The translations under genes were made by a program, and so were the position numbers. From contig CAWAQG010000004.1 of assembly GCA_963784135.1 (NCBI GenBank), positions 558,001-622,000 on the forward strand: 64,000 nucleotides of DNA, read 5' to 3'. Each line of letters starts with the position of its first letter. The first letter of the stretch is position 1. Under the pieces are notes generated by a model. It searched no databases and was not told where the DNA came from. It was given only the letters and a program-made list of their open reading frames with translations. The DNA is from JADFXI01 sp963784135. GTDB taxonomy: Bacteria > Nitrospirota > Thermodesulfovibrionia > Thermodesulfovibrionales > Dissulfurispiraceae. Shown here in pieces: positions 34,752 to 43,078 of the stretch.

Positions 34752-34780
34752 TTGACAACAGTTTAGTAATTGCGTATCCT
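34752..34780 (+). promoter_or_regulatory. Sigma-70-type promoter upstream of the substrate-binding protein
   Basis: TTGACA (34752-34757), a 17-bp spacer and TATCCT (34775-34780) lie about 160 bp before the next start codon, leaving a long leader that contains a small CAGGCA/TGCCTG palindrome. Confidence 0.55.
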
Positions 34781-34939
34781 ACAACCTAATGTTACCCAAG
34801 TTCTCATTGCTGTAACTAAAATACACACGACAAGAAATTGTTTCTGTAATTATATGCCGAGGTTCAGTCCTTTAAGCCTTTAAGACTTTTCTTTTAAAAA
34901 TACAGGCATTGCCTGAAAGCATATTTTGGGAGGTCACAC

Positions 34940-36241
34940 ATGAGAAGGCACAGCAATATTCTAACTGTCATTTATTTTTCCATGCTGTCAATGTTAGGCT
35001 TTTTTCTTGTTTTTCACGTCAAATCAGTCTATGCTGAAGAAACTGTAGTTAAGATCGGTCTTACCGCTCCGCTTGACATCAAACCTCTTGCTGAAAGAGA
35101 CCCTTATTGGAAACAGGGTCTCGACCAAAAGCGGGCAGTCGATCTCGCGGTAGAAGAAATCAATGCTGCGGGCGGCATCCTCGGAAAGAAGGTGGAGATA
35201 ATCTCCGTAGACACTCCGAGCAAACCGGCGGAGTCGAAGGTGATTATTGAAAAGATGTACAACGATGGCGCTGCGATGGCCCTGGGAGGCAGTGCTTCAT
35301 CGGTCGCTATTGCTAACGGTAAGGTCGCGAGGAAAATGAAGAAATTGTACTTCGGCACACTGACCTATTCGACTGAAACAACTGCTGAAGAAGGGCATAA
35401 ATATATATTCAGGGAATGTTATGACTCAGGCATGGCAGCCAGAGTTGTCTCTGACTATCTCAAGAAAAACTTTGCCGGGAAGAAATACTTCTACATAACT
35501 GCGGACTATACATGGGGCTGGACTACGGAAGACGCTTTCCGCCAACAGACCGGCACCACGGACAAGGACACGCATAAGGGCATGCTCACGAAGCTTGGGA
35601 CTGCCGATTTTAAAACAGTGCTTCAAACGGCGAAAGACGCCGGGGCTGAAGTACTTGTGCTTGTCCAGTTCGGCAGGGACATGGAGACATCTGTCCGTCA
35701 GGCATATGAGATGGGGCTGAAGTCCACCATGCAAATCGTAGTGCCGAACCTCACGGAGGACATGGCAGAGGGGGCAGGCGCAGAGGCGATGGAAGGCGTT
35801 ATCGGAGCGACCGGATGGACATGGAAACTGGCATATGACAAGAACTTCACAAAAGGCAAAGCCTTCGTAGAGGCGTTTGAGAAGAAGTACCAAAGGTATC
35901 CTACAACTTCAGGCGCTTCGGCCTATACCATTTTGTATGAATATAAAGACGCGGTGGAAAGGGCAAAAAGCTTTGATACTGGCGCTGTTATAAAGGCGCT
36001 TGAAGGCCATAAGTACACCATGCTTAAGGACGGGCAGGAGTGGAGGGCATTTGATCATCAGAGCATCCAGTCTGTATATGCGGTCAAATGCAAACCTGCC
36101 TCACAGGTGAAGGCAAGTAAATACGGACTGGATTTCTACGATGTTATAGGGGAAATGTCTGCCGATCAATCTGCCATTAATTTTGCCGATTGGTCGGCTG
36201 TGCGGGCAAAAGTGGGCGCTCCAGCTTCTCTCGAAGAGTAA
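34940..36241 (+). CDS. Periplasmic substrate-binding protein, branched-chain amino acid/urea type
   Basis: The 433-aa protein has a signal peptide (ends ...SVYAEE; no lipobox Cys) and a type I periplasmic-binding fold of the LivJ/UrtA class: VKIGLTAPLDI, AVDLAVEEINAAGGILGKKV, ALGGSASSVAIANGKVARKM, YFYITADYTWGWT. Such proteins bind amino acids, urea, amides or aromatic acids. GGGAGG precedes ATG 34940. No permease or ATPase gene follows; instead a chemoreceptor starts 21 bp after the stop, so it may deliver ligand to that receptor rather than to a transporter. Confidence 0.9.
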   Translation: MRRHSNILTVIYFSMLSMLGFFLVFHVKSVYAEETVVKIGLTAPLDIKPLAERDPYWKQGLDQKRAVDLAVEEINAAGGILGKKVEIISVDTPSKPAESKVIIEKMYNDGAAMALGGSASSVAIANGKVARKMKKLYFGTLTYSTETTAEEGHKYIFRECYDSGMAARVVSDYLKKNFAGKKYFYITADYTWGWTTEDAFRQQTGTTDKDTHKGMLTKLGTADFKTVLQTAKDAGAEVLVLVQFGRDMETSVRQAYEMGLKSTMQIVVPNLTEDMAEGAGAEAMEGVIGATGWTWKLAYDKNFTKGKAFVEAFEKKYQRYPTTSGASAYTILYEYKDAVERAKSFDTGAVIKALEGHKYTMLKDGQEWRAFDHQSIQSVYAVKCKPASQVKASKYGLDFYDVIGEMSADQSAINFADWSAVRAKVGAPASLEE

Positions 36242-36262
36242 TCGGCTGTCGGGAGGCAGGCT

Positions 36263-38743
36263 ATGACGATAAAAACAAAACTCGCATTAAATACTATCGC
36301 CGTATTCATCGCAATGGTCATTATTGTTATGACCGCGATAGTGGGTACAAGACTGATAAAAGGCCATATCAACGAACTTACGCAAAGGACTGCGCCTTAT
36401 CAGATAAAGGCCTTGAATCTGCAAAGATCGCTCCAGTACCATACTACCAATCTTTTAAGCATTTCGAGTGCCTCGTCCAGCGGCGAATATGCGCAGCTGT
36501 CCTCTAATGTTGCAGCTTCGCTTGACCAGGTGAAAAAAGCGTTTGCCGATATGGCGCAGTTGAAAGGCTCATCCTCATCGGAAGACAGGGCGATTTCGGA
36601 CATAACAAAGGATGTCCTGGATAAAGTACAGTTGAAGATAACCACAAATGAGGCGGCACAGGCGTCTGCAAGTTCCATCAAAGTGCGGTTGAATGAGGCA
36701 TCCGCGAAGATAAGAGATCTTGACATATACATTAAAAGGCTGCAGCAGGACACTTCTGCAACGATGGTAAAAGGCGTGGACAGCCTGATGGCGGAGAACC
36801 AACAGTTAAACAATCTTATGACTGTGCGGGACGGATTGAAAGACCTGAGCCTGTATATATCAAAAATACCGGTTACCGACGACAAACGAAGTGTGGCAGC
36901 GCTGCGGGACACCGCGGCGAGCACGGCAAAAGGTATACTCCAGGCCTTAAAAAGCACAAAGGGGATCGATAAGTCTGCCGGCGAAATAATGCAGAGAGTA
37001 AATTCCGTTCAGGAAAAGGTGACCGCAGCACGCGGTCTGGCCCAGATGCAGCTCCAGGCCATAAACGACGAAGACAACAGTATGAAGGACAAGATAGATG
37101 CCATGGCGAAGGAAACAGGATACCAAATAAACTATATGATGCCCATGGTCGAGAGGGAAATAAACAACGCGAACGTTGTATTGAAAACGAGCACCGGAGG
37201 GATGTCCCGTAACATTAATGCCTTCGGTGATACCAATGTTATCCTGTCATACGCATCTGCGCTATCACTGATGAGCACTTCGATCGAGTCACACATAATC
37301 GAATGTATTAACAATAAAAAAATGGAGGGGTTTAACAGGTCGGTGTCTTCTGTGAACGGTCTTTTTGCCCAGGCTGACGCTACAGTGCCAAAGTTAAAGG
37401 AACTGCTGTCAAAAGGCAATTACAAAGATGAGCTGAAGATATTAAACGGTTATATTGACGCGCTTTTGGCTGTGAGGCGGGAATTCTCAGGTCCGCGAGG
37501 CGCTGAAGGCAAAGTCAGCATGGCAATAAAAACCGCAGAAGAACTCGAATCTCTTAACAACAGGATGAAGGACCTGGTTTCAAAACAATTACAGGAAAGC
37601 AATAAAGAAGTTTTAGTTGCGGGCGAAAATCAGGAAAAGGCGGTCATTAGCGTCAATAGTGTGGCAAATTCCACAATGTTTATGATTGGGACTGTCGGCG
37701 CAGTGTCATTAGTAGTAGGCCTTTTCGTAGCTTCATTTATAACAGGATCCATTACAAAACCGCTCGGAAAAACGGCAGATATGATTTTAGATATAAGCAG
37801 GGGGTCCGGCGACCTCACGCGGAGGCTTGAGGCCAGGAACAACGACGAGACAGGGCTTGTTTGCAAGGGATTTAATGAACTGGTGGACAAACTTCAAAAA
37901 AGTATATCCAATGTGGCGGAAAAGATGGATATTGTAGTGACCTCCGCCAATCAGCTGTCCGCCACGGCGGAACAATTGTCCGTCAGGTCCCGGTCACAGG
38001 CGGACCAGACGACTGCCCTCTCGACGGCGGCTGATGAGATGTCCGCGGTAGTGCTTGATGTGGCAAAAAATGCGCAGTCATCCGCCGAGTCGGCTGAAGA
38101 GACAAGAAGGATGGCGGTCATGGGCGAAGAAGTTGTGAGAGAAGCTATAGACGGGATAAAGGTAGTTGCCGAGTCTATTAATGATATATCCTCATCCATA
38201 GGTGAGCTTTCGAGGGACTCGGAGAAGATAGGCGAGATAGCTTTGGTCATAAAAGAAATAGCTGACCAGACCAACCTCCTTGCGCTGAACGCGGCCATCG
38301 AAGCGGCCCGTGCCGGAGAGCAGGGACGGGGATTTTCCGTTGTCGCGGATTCTGTAAGACAGCTTGCCGAAAAAACATCTGCGGCAACTACTGAGATAGC
38401 AGGCATGATCAAGTCCATTCAGAACGGAGCTAACAAGTCATCGGCCTCTATGAGCAAGGGCACCGAAGATGTAAAAATGGTCGTGGACAAGGCCAATAGG
38501 GCGGAAGATGCCCTTAAACAAATCGTCATGAAAGTGGAAAAGCAGACTGAAATGATCACATACATGGCTGCCGCTTCTAATCAGCAATCTACAACCGTGG
38601 ATTCGATGGTTGACAGCATAAACCAGGTCGCGGAGTCTTCAAAAGAATTTGCATCAGGTACCTCCCAGATCGCAAAAACAGCGGAAGACCTGGACAAGGT
38701 TGCAATTGAACTCCAGGGAGTAGTCAAGCAGTTCAGGATATGA
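36263..38743 (+). CDS. Methyl-accepting chemotaxis protein with long helical periplasmic domain
   Basis: The 826-aa receptor has TM1 (about 10-30), an unusually long helical periplasmic region of about 430 residues, TM2 (about 468-492), HAMP and the signalling hairpin (EQGRGFSVVADSVRQLAEKT). There is no C-terminal CheR-tethering pentapeptide; it ends VVKQFRI. The upstream neighbour is a periplasmic binding protein, 21 bp away on the same strand, which suggests indirect ligand sensing. AGGCAGGC lies before ATG 36263. Confidence 0.92.
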   Translation: MTIKTKLALNTIAVFIAMVIIVMTAIVGTRLIKGHINELTQRTAPYQIKALNLQRSLQYHTTNLLSISSASSSGEYAQLSSNVAASLDQVKKAFADMAQLKGSSSSEDRAISDITKDVLDKVQLKITTNEAAQASASSIKVRLNEASAKIRDLDIYIKRLQQDTSATMVKGVDSLMAENQQLNNLMTVRDGLKDLSLYISKIPVTDDKRSVAALRDTAASTAKGILQALKSTKGIDKSAGEIMQRVNSVQEKVTAARGLAQMQLQAINDEDNSMKDKIDAMAKETGYQINYMMPMVEREINNANVVLKTSTGGMSRNINAFGDTNVILSYASALSLMSTSIESHIIECINNKKMEGFNRSVSSVNGLFAQADATVPKLKELLSKGNYKDELKILNGYIDALLAVRREFSGPRGAEGKVSMAIKTAEELESLNNRMKDLVSKQLQESNKEVLVAGENQEKAVISVNSVANSTMFMIGTVGAVSLVVGLFVASFITGSITKPLGKTADMILDISRGSGDLTRRLEARNNDETGLVCKGFNELVDKLQKSISNVAEKMDIVVTSANQLSATAEQLSVRSRSQADQTTALSTAADEMSAVVLDVAKNAQSSAESAEETRRMAVMGEEVVREAIDGIKVVAESINDISSSIGELSRDSEKIGEIALVIKEIADQTNLLALNAAIEAARAGEQGRGFSVVADSVRQLAEKTSAATTEIAGMIKSIQNGANKSSASMSKGTEDVKMVVDKANRAEDALKQIVMKVEKQTEMITYMAAASNQQSTTVDSMVDSINQVAESSKEFASGTSQIAKTAEDLDKVAIELQGVVKQFRI

Positions 38744-38797
38744 GCCTTAACAAAAGCCCCCTGCCTCAGCGCCTGCATTTGTGATAAAATAGCGGTC

Positions 38798-41026
38798 ATG
38801 AATATAAACAAAGAAATACAGGCCCTGATAAAAGGGGAATCCGGCGATCCTTTCTCAATCCTCGGCTTGCATCGTTCTGAAGGCGCTTTCTGCATAAGGG
38901 CCTTTTTGCCCGAGGCAAAAGAGGCATGGGTTTTACAGCACAGGGGGCCTGCAAAAAAGCGTTTTATTAAAATGGCGAGGCGGCATAAGGAGGGTTTGTT
39001 TGAGGCTGTTGCCGACCATCCTTCGAGGCCATTCAGGTACACGTTAAGAACCACCGATAGCCGGGGTGAGGCACGGGAATTTTATGACCCTTATTCCTTC
39101 CCTCAGGTGCTCACGGATTTTGATCTGCACCTCATCGGAGAGGGCACGCATTACCAGAACTATGAAAAACTCGGCTCCCATGTGAGGGTAATTTCGGGCG
39201 TAAGCGGCGTTCATTTTGCGGTCTGGGCGCCTAATGCGAAAAGGGTGAGCGTTATCGGGGACTTTAATGAATGGGACAGCAGACGGCATCCCATGCGCTT
39301 TCTGGTTGATTCAGGTATATGGGAGCTTTTTGTCCCCGGGCTCGGAGAGGGGACTGTATATAAATTCGATATTTTATCGCTTTATGGTGAATACAGGGAG
39401 CAGAAGACCGATCCGTTTGCATTCTTTTTTGAGGTGCGTCCGAAAACCGCTGCGATTGTGTATGATTTAAGGAACAAACACGAATGGAATGACGAGGTCT
39501 GGCTTTCTTCACGCCGTGAGCGGAACTGGTTCGAGTCACCGGTCGCAATCTATGAGGTACATCTTGGCTCCTGGATGCGTGTTGCTGAGGAAGATTCGCG
39601 GTTCCTCACATACAGGGAGTTTGCCGATGAGTTGATACCGCATGTCAGGAAGCTCGGATATACGCATATAGAGCTTCTGCCCATGGCAGAGCACCCGCTC
39701 GATGCATCGTGGGGGTATCAGCCGATCGGCTATTATGCGCCGACAAGCCGGTTCGGCAAACCTGAAGACTTTATGTATTTTATCGACTGTTGTCATCAAA
39801 ACGGAATAGGCGTTATTGTTGACTGGGTCCCGGCCCATTTCCCCAAGGATGCGCACGGATTGGCTTTCTTTGACGGCACCTGCCTTTATGAGCATGCAGA
39901 TCCCCGGAAAGGAGAGCACAAGGAGTGGGGGACACTGGTATTTAATTATGGCCGGAATGAGGTAAAAAATTACCTTATATCAAACGCGCTCTTTTGGCTC
40001 GATAAATATCATATTGACGGCCTGAGGGTCGATGCGGTAGCCTCAATGCTTTATCTCGATTATTCCAGGCATCATGGCGAGTGGATACCGAACAAATACG
40101 GCGGCAACGAGAACCTGGAGGCGATAGAGTTCCTCAAAACGTTTAACGAGGTGGTGCACAGGTATCATCCCGGCGTGCTCACTATTGCGGAAGAGTCTAC
40201 TTCCTGGTCGGGCGTTTCAAAGCCGACCCACCTCGGGGGCCTCGGTTTCAGCATGAAGTGGAACATGGGTTGGATGCATGACACTCTCATGTTTTTCTCC
40301 CATCAAACGATCCATAGAAAGTTCCACATGAACAATCTCACATTCAGCATGATATATGCCTTCAGCGAAAATTTTATTCTTCCCTTTTCCCATGATGAGG
40401 TAGTGTACGGCAAGCGGTCAATGCTTAATAAAATGCCTGGAGATATGTGGCAGAAATTCGCCAACCTGAGGGCGCTGTACGGCTACATGTACGGTCATCC
40501 AGGTAAAAAGCTTATGGTTATGGGCTCTGAATTCGGACAATGGAATGAATGGAATTTTGACAAAGGCCTCGATTGGGAACTGCTTCAGCAGGAGCCGCAC
40601 AAGAAATTGCAAAAATACGTCGCCGACCTGAACGCCCTTTATATGAGTGAGCCCGCTCTTCACGAGGTATGTTTCGATTGGCATGGTTTTCAATGGATTG
40701 ACTTCCACGATGCCGATAACAGCATTCTCGCTTTTATCAGGAAGGCAAAGGACCAGGACGATTTTCTTGTCCTGGTATTCAATCTTACGCCGGTGCCCCG
40801 CTTCGGCTACCGTATCGGAGTGCCGCGGGGAGGCTATTATAAGGAGATACACAACAGCGACTCATCATTATACTGGGGCGGAAATATCGGAAACAGCGGA
40901 GGCGTTTATGCAGAGAACATTATCTCTCATAAGGGGTTTGCGTTTTCGCTCAACCTCATCCTGCCGCCGCTGTCTGTGCTTGTTTTAAAACCGCAGCAGG
41001 AGAAGAGCCCGGAGCCCGCCCCTTAG
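38798..41026 (+). CDS. glgB: 1,4-alpha-glucan branching enzyme
   Basis: GlgB cuts alpha-1,4 glucan chains and rejoins them as alpha-1,6 branches of glycogen. The 742-aa protein has two N-terminal beta-sandwich regions (GDPFSILGLHR; GVHFAVWAPNAKRVSVIGDF), then the GH13 barrel: DWVPAHFPKDAHGL, DGLRVDAVASMLYLDYSR with the nucleophile Asp, TIAEESTSW with the acid Glu, and ILPFSHDEVVYGKRSM. The C-terminal beta domain is complete. No other glycogen gene is in the window. The stop codon TAG overlaps the left arm of a 24-bp inverted repeat. Confidence 0.96.
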   Translation: MNINKEIQALIKGESGDPFSILGLHRSEGAFCIRAFLPEAKEAWVLQHRGPAKKRFIKMARRHKEGLFEAVADHPSRPFRYTLRTTDSRGEAREFYDPYSFPQVLTDFDLHLIGEGTHYQNYEKLGSHVRVISGVSGVHFAVWAPNAKRVSVIGDFNEWDSRRHPMRFLVDSGIWELFVPGLGEGTVYKFDILSLYGEYREQKTDPFAFFFEVRPKTAAIVYDLRNKHEWNDEVWLSSRRERNWFESPVAIYEVHLGSWMRVAEEDSRFLTYREFADELIPHVRKLGYTHIELLPMAEHPLDASWGYQPIGYYAPTSRFGKPEDFMYFIDCCHQNGIGVIVDWVPAHFPKDAHGLAFFDGTCLYEHADPRKGEHKEWGTLVFNYGRNEVKNYLISNALFWLDKYHIDGLRVDAVASMLYLDYSRHHGEWIPNKYGGNENLEAIEFLKTFNEVVHRYHPGVLTIAEESTSWSGVSKPTHLGGLGFSMKWNMGWMHDTLMFFSHQTIHRKFHMNNLTFSMIYAFSENFILPFSHDEVVYGKRSMLNKMPGDMWQKFANLRALYGYMYGHPGKKLMVMGSEFGQWNEWNFDKGLDWELLQQEPHKKLQKYVADLNALYMSEPALHEVCFDWHGFQWIDFHDADNSILAFIRKAKDQDDFLVLVFNLTPVPRFGYRIGVPRGGYYKEIHNSDSSLYWGGNIGNSGGVYAENIISHKGFAFSLNLILPPLSVLVLKPQQEKSPEPAP

Positions 41027-41187
41027 TACTCCTTTTCATAAATACGGTGTCGTATCGAGAGCGTCGATGCGCCGTGCCAGCGAGGCGCACGACTGAGGCG
41101 TACCGTTGTGTACGGCGAAGGAGTGCAACGAAGCTGGAGCGGATGCAGCGGCGCTCGAATGCAACCGTATTTATGAAAAGGAGTACT
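41025..41187. repeat. 163-bp element with perfect 24-bp terminal inverted repeats
   Basis: 41025-41048 and 41164-41187 are perfect inverted repeats; the interior (GC-rich, with CAGCGAGGCGCACG and GCGTACCGTTGTGTACGG hairpins) can extend the stem. It exactly fills the gap between the convergent stops of glgB and the next gene, and both stop codons lie on its edges. It could be a MITE that now serves as a bidirectional terminator, or a structured RNA. Confidence 0.7.
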
Positions 41188-41657
41188 TAGTGCTTGCCCA
41201 TTTTCACAAGGCTTTCCCTGAATACCTTATAAAACTGGTCATTGTCGGCAATCGTTTTTTTCAGTATCGCCTTAAGGTTCGGGAGGTCTTTTTCATTTAC
41301 GGTTATGTTTGAGCTTTTTGCAAAAGCGGTCATATTGTCGCCGGTTTTGAAGTCCTTTCCTATCAGGGCCAAAAAGATTCTCCGGCGCGAGGACATGGGC
41401 ATAAACTGCAGGAATTTATAAACGGCGTTGTTTTCGGGGGTGCTTCCGCCAAAACGCTCGTTGAGAACTATGACCCCGTACTGGTTGAACTTCAGCTTTT
41501 CAAAGGCGTCTTCCGCGCCTGCCGCAAACTCGAAGCTGTATTTAAGCCCTTCGAGAGCAGCGCTAATGGCGGCTTTAAATTCGGCATTGTCCTCGCATAC
41601 CAGCGCGCTCAGTAATTCTTCCTCATACTCCTCCGTGTCCGGCGCATGTGTTTCCAT
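41187..41657 (-). CDS. Degenerate receiver-like protein next to the PilT genes
   Basis: The 156-aa protein contains a receiver-like core (ALVCEDNAEFKAAISAALEG, NQYGVIVLNERFGG) in which the phospho-acceptor Asp position appears to be Asn or missing. Phosphorylation is therefore doubtful. A helical C-terminal tail follows (TIADNDQFYKVFRESLVKMG). The frame opens at 41726, but ATG 41657 follows GGAGGA and excludes repeat-derived residues. It is downstream of two PilT-type ATPase genes on the same strand, so a role in pilus control is plausible but unproven. Confidence 0.65.
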   Translation of the reverse strand: METHAPDTEEYEEELLSALVCEDNAEFKAAISAALEGLKYSFEFAAGAEDAFEKLKFNQYGVIVLNERFGGSTPENNAVYKFLQFMPMSSRRRIFLALIGKDFKTGDNMTAFAKSSNITVNEKDLPNLKAILKKTIADNDQFYKVFRESLVKMGKH

Positions 41658-41677
41658 AGCAGTCCTCCATATAAGAC

Positions 41678-41752
41678 AGGTCATATGTGATGGGTAATAG
41701 GTAAATAGGTAAAATCCATGACCCATGACCTATGACCTATGACCTATGACCC
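41678..41752. repeat. Heptad array pair between the PilT-type gene and the receiver-like gene
   Basis: The right part (41716-41752) is a clean run of 7-mers CCATGAC, CCATGAC, CTATGAC, CTATGAC, CTATGAC and CCG. The left part (41678-41715) is a decayed opposite-strand copy with GGTCATA, GGGTAAT, AGGTAAA. The array ends 6 bp before the stop of the pilus ATPase gene. Confidence 0.85.
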
Positions 41753-41757
41753 GTTAT

Positions 41758-42936
41758 TTATTTTTTTATACGTTTATCGTAATCCTTATCCAGTTTCAGC
41801 CCCTCGATATCGGTCGTTTTTTCGCCTTTGGCGCCCTTAATCATGTCAATGCCCCTGCCCACTATAGGTTTTTTGGAGGCGTAGGCCATAGCTGTTTCTT
41901 CCGTTATCAACCCTTCCTGGTAGAATTTGAGGATGGCTTTGTCAAAGGTTTGCATGCCATAGGCGTCGCCGGCCTCGATTATCTCATAGAATGTCTTGCC
42001 CTCGGATTCGCCGTTCAATATCGATTCTTTGACCCTTAAATTTGTTTTCATGATTTCAACTGCCGCTACCCTGCCGCCGCCCACTTTGGGCAGCAAGCGC
42101 TGGCTAACCACCCATCTTATGGTATCGGCAAGGCGGGTCCGTATCTGCTTCTCCTCCTCCTGTTCGAACATTCCAACGATTCTGTTTATAGTCTGTCCGG
42201 CATCTATTGTATGCAGCGTGGAGAGGACGAGGTGGCCTGTTTCAGCAGCGGACATGCCTATCTCAACGGTTTCTCTGTCTCTCATTTCACCGACAAGGAC
42301 CACCTTTGGCGCCTGGCGGAGCGCCGCTCTCAAACCATTGGCAAAGGTATCGAAGTCGATGCCCATCTCTCTCTGGTTAAAGGTCGCCTTCTGGTGCGGA
42401 TGGGAGAACTCTACAGGATCTTCCAGCGTGATGATATGAACGGATTTTGTCTCATTAAACAGCCGCAGGACAGCGGCAAGCGTTGTCGATTTACCGCTGC
42501 CGGTCGATCCGGTCACCAGCACGAGTCCATTTTTTTCCTGGGCTATTTGCGACAGCACTTCAGGCACTTTCAGGTCGGCAATAGTTGGAATGACGGTCGA
42601 GAGCTTTCTCAGCACGATGGAATACGAGCCGCGCTGGGAGAAAACATTCACTCTGAACCTGGCTTTTTCCGGCAAGGCATATGACAGGTCGCATGAACCC
42701 TGGCTGATGAGTATCTCGCTGAGGCGGCGGTCCGAGTTCACGAGGTTCAGGGCCAGGATTTCGGTCTGAAAGGGGGTCAGGTTGTCCATATGGGCCACTG
42801 CGGTAAAGGCGACCGGCGTCAACTGGCCTGAAGCCTCAACCTGGGGCGGCTTTCCTACAGTGAGGTTGAGGTCAGATACGTTTGACTGGCTATCCAGCAT
42901 AGTATTAAGAATATAATCGAGTTCTGCCCGTCTCAT
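41758..42936 (-). CDS. Twitching motility ATPase, PilT/PilU type (second copy)
   Basis: The 392-aa hexameric ATPase drives type IV pilus retraction. It shows Walker A TGSTGSGKSTT, the Asp box HIITLEDPVEFSHPHQ, Walker B KVVLVGEMRDRETVEIG and the His box GHLVLSTLHTIDAGQTINRI. The C-terminus differs from PilT (TNLRVKESILNGESEGKTF instead of the AIRNLIREGK-type motif), as in PilU-like paralogs. The frame extends to 43023, but the extra residues (LSLKLSLNLSLNLIF) are only translated repeat DNA; ATG 42936 follows a GGAGG. Confidence 0.9.
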   Translation of the reverse strand: MRRAELDYILNTMLDSQSNVSDLNLTVGKPPQVEASGQLTPVAFTAVAHMDNLTPFQTEILALNLVNSDRRLSEILISQGSCDLSYALPEKARFRVNVFSQRGSYSIVLRKLSTVIPTIADLKVPEVLSQIAQEKNGLVLVTGSTGSGKSTTLAAVLRLFNETKSVHIITLEDPVEFSHPHQKATFNQREMGIDFDTFANGLRAALRQAPKVVLVGEMRDRETVEIGMSAAETGHLVLSTLHTIDAGQTINRIVGMFEQEEEKQIRTRLADTIRWVVSQRLLPKVGGGRVAAVEIMKTNLRVKESILNGESEGKTFYEIIEAGDAYGMQTFDKAILKFYQEGLITEETAMAYASKKPIVGRGIDMIKGAKGEKTTDIEGLKLDKDYDKRIKK

Positions 42937-42952
42937 AAAAAACCTCCAAAAA

Positions 42953-43078
42953 ATAAGGTTAAGGCTGAGGTTGAGGCTGAGCTTGAGGCTGAGAAAAAAA
43001 CTCAAACGGCCCGGCAAATACATATATCTTCAAATTTCTTTTCTTAACCTTAACCTTAACCTCTACCTTTGCCTGTTA
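42953..43078. repeat. Hexad arrays between the two PilT-type genes
   Basis: The left array 42953-42996 (AAGGTT, AAGGCT, GAGGTT, GAGGCT, GAGCTT, GAGGCT) faces a right array at 43043-43078 (CTTAAC, CTTAAC, CTTAAC, CTCTAC, CTTTGC). The arms are roughly complementary with G-U pairs. The units are the same as at 15196-15278, nearly 28 kb away. Confidence 0.85.

Noticed and set aside
42937..43023. N-terminal extension LSLKLSLNLSLNLIF of the PilU-like ATPase.
   Set aside because: It is translated hexad repeat DNA upstream of the ATG with a proper ribosome-binding site.
3527..43078. The tandem arrays as a possible CRISPR.
   Set aside because: Units are 6-7 bp without spacers, and there are no cas genes.
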